A DNA stretch of 13,578 nucleotides from an uncultured Eubacterium sp. (GCA_910579145.1 CAJTTQ010000069.1:1-13578), one strand, 5' to 3'. Shown: positions 1-8,049, counted from the stretch's first letter. A program made the numbers and translations. The notes: generated by a model not told the origin, from the letters alone.

Positions 1-236
1 TGGGAACTGCGATCGCTGCTATCGGAGGCATCATGTATTTTCTAAAAAATGTGTTAATGAAAGATTATTTAGATGATTTTGATGACGACGACTTTGACAA
101 CGACCTCTACGACGAAGAAGACTCTGAAAACAGAGACTATGTAACAATAAATGTTCCAGACAAAGATTCAAAAGAAGCAGAAACCGGAAGCACACAGGAT
201 GATGATCTGTCAGCTTTTGATTCCGTGACTGATTAA
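1..236 (+). CDS. Small acidic membrane-anchored protein, 3' part (start lies before the window)
   Basis: The reading frame is open from base 3 to the TAA at 234-236. The ATG at 33 is probably internal, because the ten codons before it in the same frame read G-T-A-I-A-A-I-G-G-I and continue into M-Y-F-L, which looks like the second half of a transmembrane helix. After the helix come two or three basic residues and then a strongly acidic tail (a D-D-F-D-D-D-D-F-D run followed by an E/D-rich, Ser/Thr-rich end). A single N-terminal helix with an acidic tail fits a short membrane-anchored protein of unknown function. I do not recognise the family. It converges on pfkA across a shared terminator. 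If the ATG at 33 were the true start, the product would be a 67-residue acidic protein without the helix, which I consider less likely. Confidence 0.6.
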   Translation, partial: GTAIAAIGGIMYFLKNVLMKDYLDDFDDDDFDNDLYDEEDSENRDYVTINVPDKDSKEAETGSTQDDDLSAFDSVTD

Positions 237-238
237 TA

Positions 239-282
239 AAAAGATGCCAGGATCAGATACGTTTTTGACCCTGGCATCTTTT
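239..282. terminator. Bidirectional intrinsic terminator between the acidic-protein gene and pfkA
   Basis: A 13-bp perfect inverted repeat, AAAAGATGCCAGG (239-251) and CCTGGCATCTTTT (270-282), encloses a loop of about 18 bases; three further pairs (TCA/TGA) can form inside it after one mismatch. The A and T runs at the outer ends give a U-tract on either strand. It begins a few bases after the + gene stop and lies 20 bases beyond the pfkA stop, so it can end both convergent transcripts. Confidence 0.9.
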
Positions 283-302
283 ATTTTGCTGATTTTATTT
301 TT

Positions 303-1280
303 CTATCTGGAGAGCCTCTTTGTCATACTGAACAAGTGCTCGTCAATGTCTTTTGTCATCGCCAGCGCCTCGTCAATGTCAAAATCACAAAAATGACCGG
401 AACGATACGCCACCACCCGGTTTGTCTGCCCCTCCAGGAGAAGATCTACCGCCTTTACCCCCATCGCGGACGCGTACACGCGGTCACGGCACGTCGGATT
501 TCCGCCTCGCTGGATATGCCCGATCACGGTCGCCCTCGTCTCGATGCCTGCTGCCGCCTCGATCCGTTCTGCCATGCCATAAGAATCCCCGATTCCCTCA
601 GCGTTTACGATAATGTGGTGCTTCTTTCCAATCCGGCGTTTCGCACGTATCTTTTCGATGATCTTCTGCTCATCGTTGTCATAGCGCTCCGGGATCAGAA
701 CATATTCCGAGCCATTGCTGATACCGCACCACAGCGCGATGTGCCCCGCCGTACGCCCCATGACTTCGATGATACTGCACCTTTCATGGGAAGCCGATGT
801 ATCGCGCACTTTATCGATCGCCTCCATCGCCGTATTGCACGCCGTGTCAAAGCCGATCGTATATTCGGTACAGGATATATCCAGGTCGATCGTACCGGGA
901 ACACCGATCGTATTGATCCCATTCATCGAGAGCTTCTGCGCGCCGCGGAATGAGCCGTCGCCGCCGATCACCACGATACCGTCGATCCCATGCTTGCGGC
1001 AGATATCGGCTGCTTTTTTCTGTCCCTCCGGCGTCGTCATCTCCTTACAGCGTGACGTATACAGGATCGTTCCGCCTTTTTGTACAATATCCGAGACGCT
1101 CATCGTCTCCATATCGATAATATCCTCTTCTAACAACCCCGCATAACCGCGCCGGATTCCCTTTACTTTCACCCCGCTGGAAATACCGGCACGCACCACG
1201 GCACGTATCGCCGCGTTCATCCCCGGCGCGTCACCGCCGCTCGTCAATACCCCTATCGTTTTAATTGCATGCTCTGCCAT
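303..1280 (-). CDS. pfkA: ATP-dependent 6-phosphofructokinase
   Basis: This is the cytosolic glycolytic enzyme that phosphorylates fructose 6-phosphate to fructose 1,6-bisphosphate using ATP. Its 325 residues match the usual length of about 320. The N-terminal nucleotide loop reads GVLTSGGDAPGMN (10-22). The ATP site GGDGS (106-110) has Gly where pyrophosphate-dependent enzymes have Asp, and PGTID (128-132) has Gly where they have Lys, so ATP is the expected donor. D132 is the catalytic base. MGR (174-176), PERY (197-200) and HIQRGG complete the substrate site. R26 and R30 match the allosteric-site arginines of the E. coli enzyme. The motif usually written TIDND reads TIDLD here. The start is preceded by GGAGG at 9 bases. 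It lies 43 bases after dnaE with no terminator between, so it is probably the last gene of the operon. Confidence 0.96.
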   Translation of the reverse strand: MAEHAIKTIGVLTSGGDAPGMNAAIRAVVRAGISSGVKVKGIRRGYAGLLEEDIIDMETMSVSDIVQKGGTILYTSRCKEMTTPEGQKKAADICRKHGIDGIVVIGGDGSFRGAQKLSMNGINTIGVPGTIDLDISCTEYTIGFDTACNTAMEAIDKVRDTSASHERCSIIEVMGRTAGHIALWCGISNGSEYVLIPERYDNDEQKIIEKIRAKRRIGKKHHIIVNAEGIGDSYGMAERIEAAAGIETRATVIGHIQRGGNPTCRDRVYASAMGVKAVDLLLEGQTNRVVAYRSGHFCDFDIDEALAMTKDIDEHLFSMTKRLSR

Positions 1281-1323
1281 CTTTCATTTCCTCCATTCGT
1301 GCGCACCTATCCGTGTCACATTA

Positions 1324-4300
1324 CTATTCATTATTGTACGACATTTGTAATTTTTTTTCAATACTAGATTGAACGACTTTTACATTTTCGCTTCCAAACA
1401 TGCCAGCAAGCTGTTCGAGCAGTTCTGGACAGACCCTCGTCATCCTGCTGTTTGGCAGCTGTTTTTTCGCCCGCTCCGCCGACAGATAAATGATAACGGT
1501 ATCATGCCCGTCATAGGCAGACAGCGTTTCAAACAGCGCTCCTTCTTTTTCCCGGTACTCTTCCTTTTTGCCGCACTGGATCCAGAGCTGTTTTGGAATA
1601 TCGTCAAACGGGATCATACTCTGGCAGATCAGCTTCGCCGGCTTATCCTCTTCGACCGTGACGCGTCCCCGGATGAATACCTTTCGGTCCTCTTCCAGAT
1701 CGCGGCGGTACTTTTCATAATCTTTTGGAAATACGATGACCTCCACAGTGCCGACGAGATCTTCCATCGTGATAAATGCCATCAGGCTGTTCGTGCGCGT
1801 CGTTTTGACCGTCTTATCCACGATCATCCCGCCGATGACGGCACTCTCATTGTCCCGGACGGCAGGCGCGGATTCGCCTTCCGCCACGGCGAAATCCGCG
1901 GTCGTTCTCGTAATATTTTTTTTCATTACCGGAATAAAATCCTCCAGCGGGTGGCCGCTGATATACACGCCGAGCACTTCCTTTTCAAAACTGAGTATCA
2001 TCTCTTTGTCATACTCACCCACGTCCGGGAGCTTTACTTCCAGTTCTTCTTTTTCGTCCTCCGCGGCAAAATCAAGCAGGGATAACTGCCCTGTGAGAGT
2101 CATCTTTTTCTCCTGGCTGATCCCGTCCAGTATGCCAGCATACGCGCTCATCTTCTGCTTTCTCGTACCGTCCAGGCAGTCGAGCGCCCCCGCCTTGATA
2201 AAACTCTCCAGCGTCCGCTTATTGATCGATTTTCCACTCATCCGCGAGCAGAGGTCTTTCAGCGAACGGAATTCACCGCCCGCCTTCCGCTCCTTCGTAA
2301 TCTCCTCGATCACTGGCCTTCCCACGCTTTTGATCGCGGCGAGTCCGTATTTGATCCCGCCCTCGGTCGGCGTAAACGCCGCCTCTCCCTCGTTGATATC
2401 CGGTGGAAGGATCGAAATGCCCATCTGCCGGCACGTCATGGAATACTCCGTGATCTTTCCCGTATTATCCATCACCGAAGTCAGAAGCGCCGCCATAAAT
2501 TCCTCTGGATAATAATATTTTAAATAAGCCGTCTGATACGCGACGACCGCATACGCGGCCGCGTGCGATTTATTAAACGCGTATTTGGCAAAATCCATCA
2601 TTTCCTCAAATATTTTCCTCGCTACGGGTTCCGGGATCCCCCGGTGGATACAGCCCTCGACTCCCTCTTCCTCATTTCCATAAATAAAATTATTTTTTTC
2701 TTTTTCCATGACCGACGTTTTCTTTTTCGACATGGCACGCCGCACAAGGTCGCTTCGCCCGTAACTGTATCCGGCGAGATCCCGGACGATCTGCATGACC
2801 TGCTCCTGATACACGATGCAGCCGTACGTCGGGGAGAGGATCGGCTCAAGTTCCGGGCAGTCGTACACGACATGATTCTTATCGTTCTTGCCCGTGATAT
2901 ATTTCGGGATAAAGTCCATCGGCCCCGGGCGGTACAGCGCGATCCCCGCAATGATGTCCTCGAGCGTTTCCGGTTTTAACTCTTTCATAAAACTCGTCAT
3001 ACCGGCACTTTCTAACTGGAACACACCTTCCGTTTTTCCGGCTGAGATCATTTCGTACACATGCCTGTCCTCATAGTTGATCTTCTCGAGGTCCAGATCA
3101 TCTTTTGACGCATTGACCGCGTTTTTAATGACCGTAAGATTGCGGAGACCGAGAAAGTCCATCTTCAACAGTCCCAGCTCCTCGAGCGTGACCATCGTAT
3201 ACTGCGTCGTGATCGTACCGTCTGCCGCCCGGGAAACCGGAACAAAATTATCCACTTCCTCTGGACTGATCACGACTCCCGCCGCATGGATCGATGTATG
3301 CCTGGGCAGTCCTTCCAGACGCAGCGACATGTCGATCAGCTTGTGGATGGACTCATCGCCCTCATACATCTGCTTCAGTTCGGGATTCATATCGAGCGCT
3401 TTGCTGATCGTGATGCCTAACTCCATCGGCACCGCCTTTGCGACGCTGTCCACCAGGGAGTACGGCAGATCCAGCACACGCCCCACGTCCCGTATGACCA
3501 TGCGCGCGGCCATCGTTCCAAACGTTACGATCTGCACGACACGGTCTTCCCCGTATTTATCGGTCACATAGTCGATGACATCCTGACGGCCGTCCACACA
3601 AAAATCAATATCGATATCCGGCATCGTGACACGCTCTGGATTCAGGAAGCGCTCAAACAGCAGGTTGTATTTGATCGGATCAATGATATCCGTGATCTCC
3701 AGCACATATGCCACGATGCTGCCCGCCGCCGAACCCCGCCCCGGCCCGACCGGAATGTCATGATCTTTCGCGTATTTGATAAAATCCCATACGATGAGGA
3801 AATAATCGACAAACCCCATGCTGACGATCGTATCCAGTTCATATTCCAGACGCTCCCGCAGCTTGTCCATCTCATAACCGGAATCCCGGTACCGCTTTTC
3901 CAGTCCGTCGGAACAGAGTTTGCGCAAATATTGTTCCGACGTATAGCCACCAGGCACATCAAACCGCGGCAGCTTATAATGGCCAAACTCGATCTCTACC
4001 TGACACCTCTGGCCGATCTTATAGGTGTTTTCGATCGCTTCCGCGGCATACGGGAACAATTCCGCCATCTGTTTAGGCGACTTCAGGAAATACTGCCCGC
4101 CCTCGTACCGCATACGGTTTTCATCGCTGACTTTCTTCCCCGTCTGGATACAGAGCAGAATATCATGAGCTTCCACGTCCGTATCGTATATGTAATGGAT
4201 ATCATTGGTGGCGACAAGATCGATCCCGGTATCCTCGTGGATGCGGAGCAGCCCCTGGTTCACCGTCGCCTGCTGGGACAGTCCGTGATCCTGCAGTTCC

Positions 4301-4818
4301 AAAAAGAAATTCCCCTCGCCGAAAATTTCCTGCAGTTCCAGCGCTTCTTTCTTCGCGTCGCCGTACAGACCTTTTAACAGTTTAGACGGCACAGCGCCGG
4401 CCAGACACGCGCTGAGCGCAATGATCCCCTCGTGGTACCGGCGCAGTACCTCATAGTCTACACGGGGTTTGTAATAAAATCCCTCGGTAAATCCTTTTGA
4501 CACGATCTTCATGAGGTTCTGGTATCCGCGGTTATTTTCCGCCAGCAGTACCAGGTGGTGATAGCGGTCTTCTCCCTGGCTGTTTTCCCTGTCAAACCGG
4601 GAACCGAGCGCGACATAGACCTCACAGCCGATGATCGGGCGGATCCCCGCCTCTTTCGCCATCCGGTAAAAGTCGATGACGCCGTACATCACACCGTGGT
4701 CCGTTAGGGCGATGCTGTCCATACCCAGTTCCTTTGTGCGGGTTACGAGCTCTTTTAGTTTACTAGAACCGTCCAGCAGGCTGTATTCGCTGTGGACATG
4801 GAGGTGTGTAAAATTCAT
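1324..4818 (-). CDS. dnaE: DNA polymerase III subunit alpha (DnaE type)
   Basis: This is a replicative polymerase catalytic subunit. In Firmicutes DnaE works beside PolC, mainly on lagging-strand primer extension. The start at 4818 gives 1164 residues. It is chosen because GGGGA lies 6 bases upstream and the protein then begins directly with the PHP domain; an upstream TTG at 4845 would add nine residues with no good binding site. All usual PHP metal ligands are visible (H7, H9, D16, H41, E66, H87 or H88, C138, D206, H208), so this domain may still be a proofreading exonuclease. The polymerase palm has GPGRGSAAGS (358-367) and PDIDIDF with D401 and D403, the same numbers as in E. coli; the third aspartate is in KMDFLGLRNLT. 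Helix-hairpin-helix and OB-fold regions follow. No polC-style exonuclease insertion is seen. A hairpin precedes it. Confidence 0.96.
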   Translation of the reverse strand: MNFTHLHVHSEYSLLDGSSKLKELVTRTKELGMDSIALTDHGVMYGVIDFYRMAKEAGIRPIIGCEVYVALGSRFDRENSQGEDRYHHLVLLAENNRGYQNLMKIVSKGFTEGFYYKPRVDYEVLRRYHEGIIALSACLAGAVPSKLLKGLYGDAKKEALELQEIFGEGNFFLELQDHGLSQQATVNQGLLRIHEDTGIDLVATNDIHYIYDTDVEAHDILLCIQTGKKVSDENRMRYEGGQYFLKSPKQMAELFPYAAEAIENTYKIGQRCQVEIEFGHYKLPRFDVPGGYTSEQYLRKLCSDGLEKRYRDSGYEMDKLRERLEYELDTIVSMGFVDYFLIVWDFIKYAKDHDIPVGPGRGSAAGSIVAYVLEITDIIDPIKYNLLFERFLNPERVTMPDIDIDFCVDGRQDVIDYVTDKYGEDRVVQIVTFGTMAARMVIRDVGRVLDLPYSLVDSVAKAVPMELGITISKALDMNPELKQMYEGDESIHKLIDMSLRLEGLPRHTSIHAAGVVISPEEVDNFVPVSRAADGTITTQYTMVTLEELGLLKMDFLGLRNLTVIKNAVNASKDDLDLEKINYEDRHVYEMISAGKTEGVFQLESAGMTSFMKELKPETLEDIIAGIALYRPGPMDFIPKYITGKNDKNHVVYDCPELEPILSPTYGCIVYQEQVMQIVRDLAGYSYGRSDLVRRAMSKKKTSVMEKEKNNFIYGNEEEGVEGCIHRGIPEPVARKIFEEMMDFAKYAFNKSHAAAYAVVAYQTAYLKYYYPEEFMAALLTSVMDNTGKITEYSMTCRQMGISILPPDINEGEAAFTPTEGGIKYGLAAIKSVGRPVIEEITKERKAGGEFRSLKDLCSRMSGKSINKRTLESFIKAGALDCLDGTRKQKMSAYAGILDGISQEKKMTLTGQLSLLDFAAEDEKEELEVKLPDVGEYDKEMILSFEKEVLGVYISGHPLEDFIPVMKKNITRTTADFAVAEGESAPAVRDNESAVIGGMIVDKTVKTTRTNSLMAFITMEDLVGTVEVIVFPKDYEKYRRDLEEDRKVFIRGRVTVEEDKPAKLICQSMIPFDDIPKQLWIQCGKKEEYREKEGALFETLSAYDGHDTVIIYLSAERAKKQLPNSRMTRVCPELLEQLAGMFGSENVKVVQSSIEKKLQMSYNNE

Positions 4819-4848
4819 TTGCATTCCCCATTTCTTTCTTTTCAAACC

Positions 4849-4894
4849 GACAGCTACATAAAAGCTTCGCCTTTGAAACTTTCATGTAGCTGTC
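4849..4894 (-). promoter_or_regulatory. Long hairpin between crh-like and dnaE
   Basis: GACAGCTACAT (4849-4859) is perfectly complementary to ATGTAGCTGTC (4884-4894). The stem continues inward with AAAG/CTTT across one A-C mismatch. In the - strand transcript that mismatch becomes a G-U pair, so the operon RNA forms an uninterrupted 16-bp stem with a loop of 14 bases. It ends about 20 bases before the dnaE ribosome binding site. No U-tract follows on the - strand, so it does not look like an ordinary terminator. It could be an RNA processing or stability element that uncouples dnaE from the upstream genes, or one copy of a dispersed palindromic repeat. Confidence 0.6.
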
Positions 4895-4921
4895 ATGCAA
4901 ACAGGTTTATGTAAAAACTTT

Positions 4922-5173
4922 TTACCTGCCCAGTAAGAACATCTCAATACCGTTCATCGCGTCCTTCTCGTCCTCTCCGTCCACTTCCACATCGATATTC
5001 TGGCCGGAAACCAGACCGAGCGTCATCATTCCCATAATGCTCTTCGCATTCACGATCTTACTGTTCTGTTTGATATTGACCGTACTTCGATATTGATTGG
5101 CAATCTGAACCAGCTTGGCAGTCGATCGCGCACCATTCTCCAGTATTTTTACTTCCACACTTTTTTCTAACAT
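4922..5173 (-). CDS. HPr-like regulatory protein lacking the PTS phosphohistidine (Crh-like)
   Basis: The start at 5173 follows GGAGG by 6 bases and gives 83 residues, the size of HPr; an in-frame GTG six codons upstream has no comparable site. The fold-specific core NAKSIMGMM (42-50) holds Ser45, matching HPr Ser46, the target of HPr kinase. The phosphocarrier motif GIHARPA of HPr is replaced: ungapped alignment through LVQ puts Gly14 at the active histidine and Ser17 at the conserved proline, while the arginine (R16) remains. It should therefore be unable to pass phosphate in the sugar phosphotransferase chain, but could be phosphorylated on serine and act as a co-repressor, as Crh does in Bacillus (which has Gln at that site). 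It follows whiA, as crh does in Bacillus, and the kinase gene hprK heads the same operon. The family assignment is firm; the Crh-type role is inferred. Confidence 0.85.
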   Translation of the reverse strand: MLEKSVEVKILENGARSTAKLVQIANQYRSTVNIKQNSKIVNAKSIMGMMTLGLVSGQNIDVEVDGEDEKDAMNGIEMFLLGR

Positions 5174-5262
5174 TTTTTCCTCCATCCGCACGAAATATCC
5201 GCCCTGTATGACAGGACTTTTTTTCGTAGCTTATTTGCGTATAAACTTCCCGAACCGTTCTT

Positions 5263-6183
5263 TCATCCGATTGAACCGTCCCTGTTTCTCATCTCCTCCG
5301 CGATCCCACTCAGCTTACGGAGCCGATGATTCACACCTGATTTTCCAATCGGCGGATCCAGCATCCCGCCCAGTTCCTTTAATGATACTTCCGCATGTTC
5401 CAGTCGAATGATTGCGATTTCTGCCAAGCCCTTAGGAAGTGTTCCAAACCCGGAAGTATCCCTGATGTACTGTATATCTTCTATCTGTCTGGCAGCGGCT
5501 GAAACGGTCTTTTTAATGTTCGCCGTCTCACAGTTCACCTGACGGTTGACTGAGTTCCGTACCTCTTTCAGGATGCGGACATTCTCAAAATCCATCAGCG
5601 CCACATGCGCTCCCATCACATTGAGCAGATCTACAATACGTGCCCCCTCTTTCACATATACAATATAATTTTTTTTTCTCTCCACCATTTTGGCTTCTAT
5701 TTCAAATGCCTGTAAAAGCCGGATTACCTCTCTTGCTTTCCCCATCGACCCGAGCGCCATTTCCAGATGGTACCCCCGCGCCGGATCTGCCACCGAACCA
5801 CATGCCAGAAAAAGTCCGCGGATGAAAACCCGTTTACAACAGCTTCTCTGGACAACCAGTTCGTGAACAAGCGTCTTCCCCTCTCCAAGTTTCAACGCTT
5901 TCGAAAATGTGAGCGCATCTTGCTCATCCAGAATGTAGAGGATGTACTGATGCCCCCGGACCGACATTTCAATGGAATACTGAAATGCTTTCTTAACTAA
6001 GATAGAATATTTTCGGGCGACTGTCAAGTTCTCTGTGACAAATTTCGCAGAAAATTTTCCGTCTCCTTCCGGTACCATTTTCCCGCAGCAGCTGAACAAA
6101 GCCGCCAATTCCGCAATCTGACAATGCCTTGCCCGGCTCACCTGTCCACCTAACTCCTCTTTTACTTTTCCTGAAAATGACAT
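5263..6183 (-). CDS. whiA: DNA-binding protein WhiA
   Basis: The protein has 306 residues, a typical WhiA length, and opens with MSFSGKVKEEL, the family's usual N-terminus. The first two thirds resemble a LAGLIDADG homing-endonuclease fold that has lost nuclease activity (the LVVQRSCCKRVFIRG and ARGYHLEM regions). The C-terminal third carries a helix-turn-helix around ELGGMLDPPIGKSGVNHRL (near residue 275-293). WhiA controls sporulation genes in Streptomyces and affects division and chromosome segregation in Bacillus. The start overlaps the end of rapZ by 22 bases and has only a weak ribosome binding site, which suggests translational coupling. The yvcK gene that usually sits between rapZ and whiA is absent here. 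The crh-like gene follows after about 90 bases. Confidence 0.95.
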   Translation of the reverse strand: MSFSGKVKEELGGQVSRARHCQIAELAALFSCCGKMVPEGDGKFSAKFVTENLTVARKYSILVKKAFQYSIEMSVRGHQYILYILDEQDALTFSKALKLGEGKTLVHELVVQRSCCKRVFIRGLFLACGSVADPARGYHLEMALGSMGKAREVIRLLQAFEIEAKMVERKKNYIVYVKEGARIVDLLNVMGAHVALMDFENVRILKEVRNSVNRQVNCETANIKKTVSAAARQIEDIQYIRDTSGFGTLPKGLAEIAIIRLEHAEVSLKELGGMLDPPIGKSGVNHRLRKLSGIAEEMRNRDGSIG

Positions 6184-7055
6184 AAATTCCGTAACCTGTC
6201 TTTCTCTATATCTCTATGCTCTTTCTTGCATCCGTATTCCGAATTTTCAAATTCTTTGTAAAGGGCATTGGCCAGCGTCACAGACCGGTGCTTCCCACCC
6301 GTACATCCGATCGCGATGACGAGCTGGTTTTTTCCCTCGATGATATAATTGGGGATCAAAAAATCGAGCATCTCTTTTAATTTTTCCAAAAACTCCTTCG
6401 CCTGAGAGAACTTCATCACATACTGGAACACATCGTCATCGTTTCCTGTCTGCACTTTGAGTTCATCGATATAAAACGGATTTGGCAGAAACCTCACGTC
6501 AAAGACGAGGTCCGCGTCGGTCGGGATCCCGTACTTAAACCCGAACGAAACGATCGTCAGGTAAAAATTACAATGCTCTTCCCCGTTCAGGAAGATCCGC
6601 TCGAGTTCCTGCTTCAACTCACGGATCAAAAGCGTACTCGTATCAATGATATAATCCGCGCTGCTTTTTAGTTCGATCAAAAGCTCCCTCTCCGCCTCGA
6701 TCCCCGAATCGATCCTTCCGCCTTTTGCCAGCGGATGCAGCCGTCTCGTCTCCTTATACCGCTTGACAAGAACACGGGTACTCGCCTCGAAAAATAAGAT
6801 CTCAAACGAGTAACCGCCCTGCTTCAACTCACGCAGGATACTCGAGGTTTCCCGCAGCGCCTCTTCTCCTACGCGGATATCAAGGCCGAGCGCCACTTTT
6901 TCGATCTGCTCCCTCGAATCTTCCGTCAGCTGCATAAACGTCGGAAGAAGGGAAACCGGAAGATTGTCCACACAAAAGAACCCGTCATCTTCCAAAATAC
7001 GCATCGCCGACGAACGGCCGGCCCCACTCATACCTGTCACAATTACAAAACGCAT
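6162..7055 (-). CDS. rapZ: RapZ/YvcJ family nucleotide-binding protein
   Basis: The 297 residues match this family (usual length about 285-295). The N-terminal P-loop reads GMSGAGRS (8-15) and is followed by GFFCVDNLP, the family signature. The C-terminal domain has DLVFDVRFLPNPFY and IAIGCTGGKHRSV. In E. coli RapZ adapts RNase E to a small RNA that controls glucosamine 6-phosphate synthase; in Bacillus YvcJ hydrolyses nucleotides and affects competence. The P-loop lysine, expected at position 14, is arginine here (codon CGT), which may lower nucleotide hydrolysis. The ribosome binding site (GAGGAG, 7 bases before the ATG) overlaps the murB stop codon, and the 3' end overlaps whiA, so the three genes are tightly coupled. 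Confidence 0.94.
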   Translation of the reverse strand: MRFVIVTGMSGAGRSSAMRILEDDGFFCVDNLPVSLLPTFMQLTEDSREQIEKVALGLDIRVGEEALRETSSILRELKQGGYSFEILFFEASTRVLVKRYKETRRLHPLAKGGRIDSGIEAERELLIELKSSADYIIDTSTLLIRELKQELERIFLNGEEHCNFYLTIVSFGFKYGIPTDADLVFDVRFLPNPFYIDELKVQTGNDDDVFQYVMKFSQAKEFLEKLKEMLDFLIPNYIIEGKNQLVIAIGCTGGKHRSVTLANALYKEFENSEYGCKKEHRDIEKDRLRNLCHFQEK

Positions 7056-7065
7056 CGTTTTCTCC

Positions 7066-7926
7066 TCATATAATTTTAACTTCCGGCTCCAGTTTTATTC
7101 CTGACACCTGAAACACTTTTTCCTGTACGTGCCCGATCAGCTCCAACACCTGGGCTGCCGTCGCATGCCCCCGGTTTATGACAAAGCCGCAGTGTTTTTC
7201 CGATACCTGGGCGTCCCCGATCCGGTATCCCCGCAGTCCGGCTTCCTCAATGAGTTTTCCGGCAAAATGTCCCTCCGGCCTCTTAAACGTGCTGCCGGCA
7301 CTCGGATACTCGAGCGGCTGCTTTTGGCGCCGGCTCTCGTTCATTTCCCGCATCCGCTGTAAGATCGTTTCTTTTTCCCCCTCCTGCATCTGAAACACAG
7401 CATTCAGTACGATATATCCCTTCTTCTGGATCACACTGGAACGGTATCCGAGATCGAGCTGGTCCTTCTTCAGCCTTTGTACCGCTCCATCGGCATCGAG
7501 CACGGCCGCCGACACGATGCAGTCCTTGATCTCCCCGCCGTAGGCGCCCGCGTTCATCGTCACCGCGCCGCCGAGTGTCCCCGGGATCCCGCTGGCAAAT
7601 TCCAAACCGCCAAGCGACTCTCTGGCTGCCGCCGCCGCCAGCGCGCCGATTCCAGCTCCGGCGTCCGCACGGATCATTCCGTCATCCAGCACCTCGATAC
7701 GCTCCATTCCCCTGCCGACCTCGATCACAACACCGTCATACCCTTTATCTGAAAACAGGATATTGCTCCCTCTCCCAATCGTAACAAAAGGAAGTTTCCG
7801 TTCGTTGGCAAACGCGATCCCCTCGCGCACTTCCTCCGCACATTCCGGCACCAGATAATAGGCTGCCGGCCCGCCGATGCGAAACGTCGTATGCGCACAC
7901 AGCGGCTCCATTTCCTTTACCTGCAT
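7066..7926 (-). CDS. murB: UDP-N-acetylenolpyruvoylglucosamine reductase
   Basis: This cytosolic FAD enzyme reduces UDP-GlcNAc-enolpyruvate to UDP-MurNAc with NADPH in peptidoglycan precursor synthesis. The start at 7926 gives 286 residues and is chosen because GGAGGGG lies 6 bases upstream and the protein begins near the FAD domain; an in-frame GTG at 7983 would add 19 unlikely residues. The FAD-binding region has HTTFRIGGPA (12-21), GRGSNIL (51-57), GGLEFASGIPGTLGGAVTMNAGAYGG in two blocks (106-131) and YRSS (161-164). SAGSTFKRP (209-217) has the proton-donor serine at 212, and LEPEVKII at the C-terminus has the conserved catalytic glutamate (E282). The YPSAGSTFKRP form is that of type II MurB. 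It is separated from the ROK kinase by 123 bases and abuts rapZ. Confidence 0.95.
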   Translation of the reverse strand: MQVKEMEPLCAHTTFRIGGPAAYYLVPECAEEVREGIAFANERKLPFVTIGRGSNILFSDKGYDGVVIEVGRGMERIEVLDDGMIRADAGAGIGALAAAAARESLGGLEFASGIPGTLGGAVTMNAGAYGGEIKDCIVSAAVLDADGAVQRLKKDQLDLGYRSSVIQKKGYIVLNAVFQMQEGEKETILQRMREMNESRRQKQPLEYPSAGSTFKRPEGHFAGKLIEEAGLRGYRIGDAQVSEKHCGFVINRGHATAAQVLELIGHVQEKVFQVSGIKLEPEVKII

Positions 7927-8049
7927 CGTTCCCCTCCATATTCGCACGCCTTTTGCACCCGACGGGTAATGGCGCGCACACAAACTTATTCGGCTGCAAA
8001 AAATTTAAAGCTGCTAGAACTGCCATTGCCTGACAGCTTTTCCGGTCTG

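Noticed and set aside
336..953. Long + strand open frame opposite pfkA
   Set aside because: It is antisense to a fully conserved pfkA, has no family resemblance, and is rich in Arg, Pro and His, as expected of a G/C-rich shadow frame. The other + strand frames opposite dnaE, whiA, murB, the ROK gene and hprK were rejected for the same reason.
4819..4845. Upstream TTG start for dnaE
   Set aside because: It adds nine residues before the conserved PHP start and lacks a ribosome binding site. The ATG at 4818 has GGGGA at 6 bases.
5191..5226. Hairpin with a T-run between whiA and crh-like
   Set aside because: The T-run follows the 5-bp stem only on the + strand, where no gene needs ending. On the - strand it is weak and followed directly by the crh-like ribosome binding site.
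7745..8026. A - strand frame overlapping the 5' end of murB
   Set aside because: It runs out of frame through the well supported murB coding region, and its sequence shows no family pattern.
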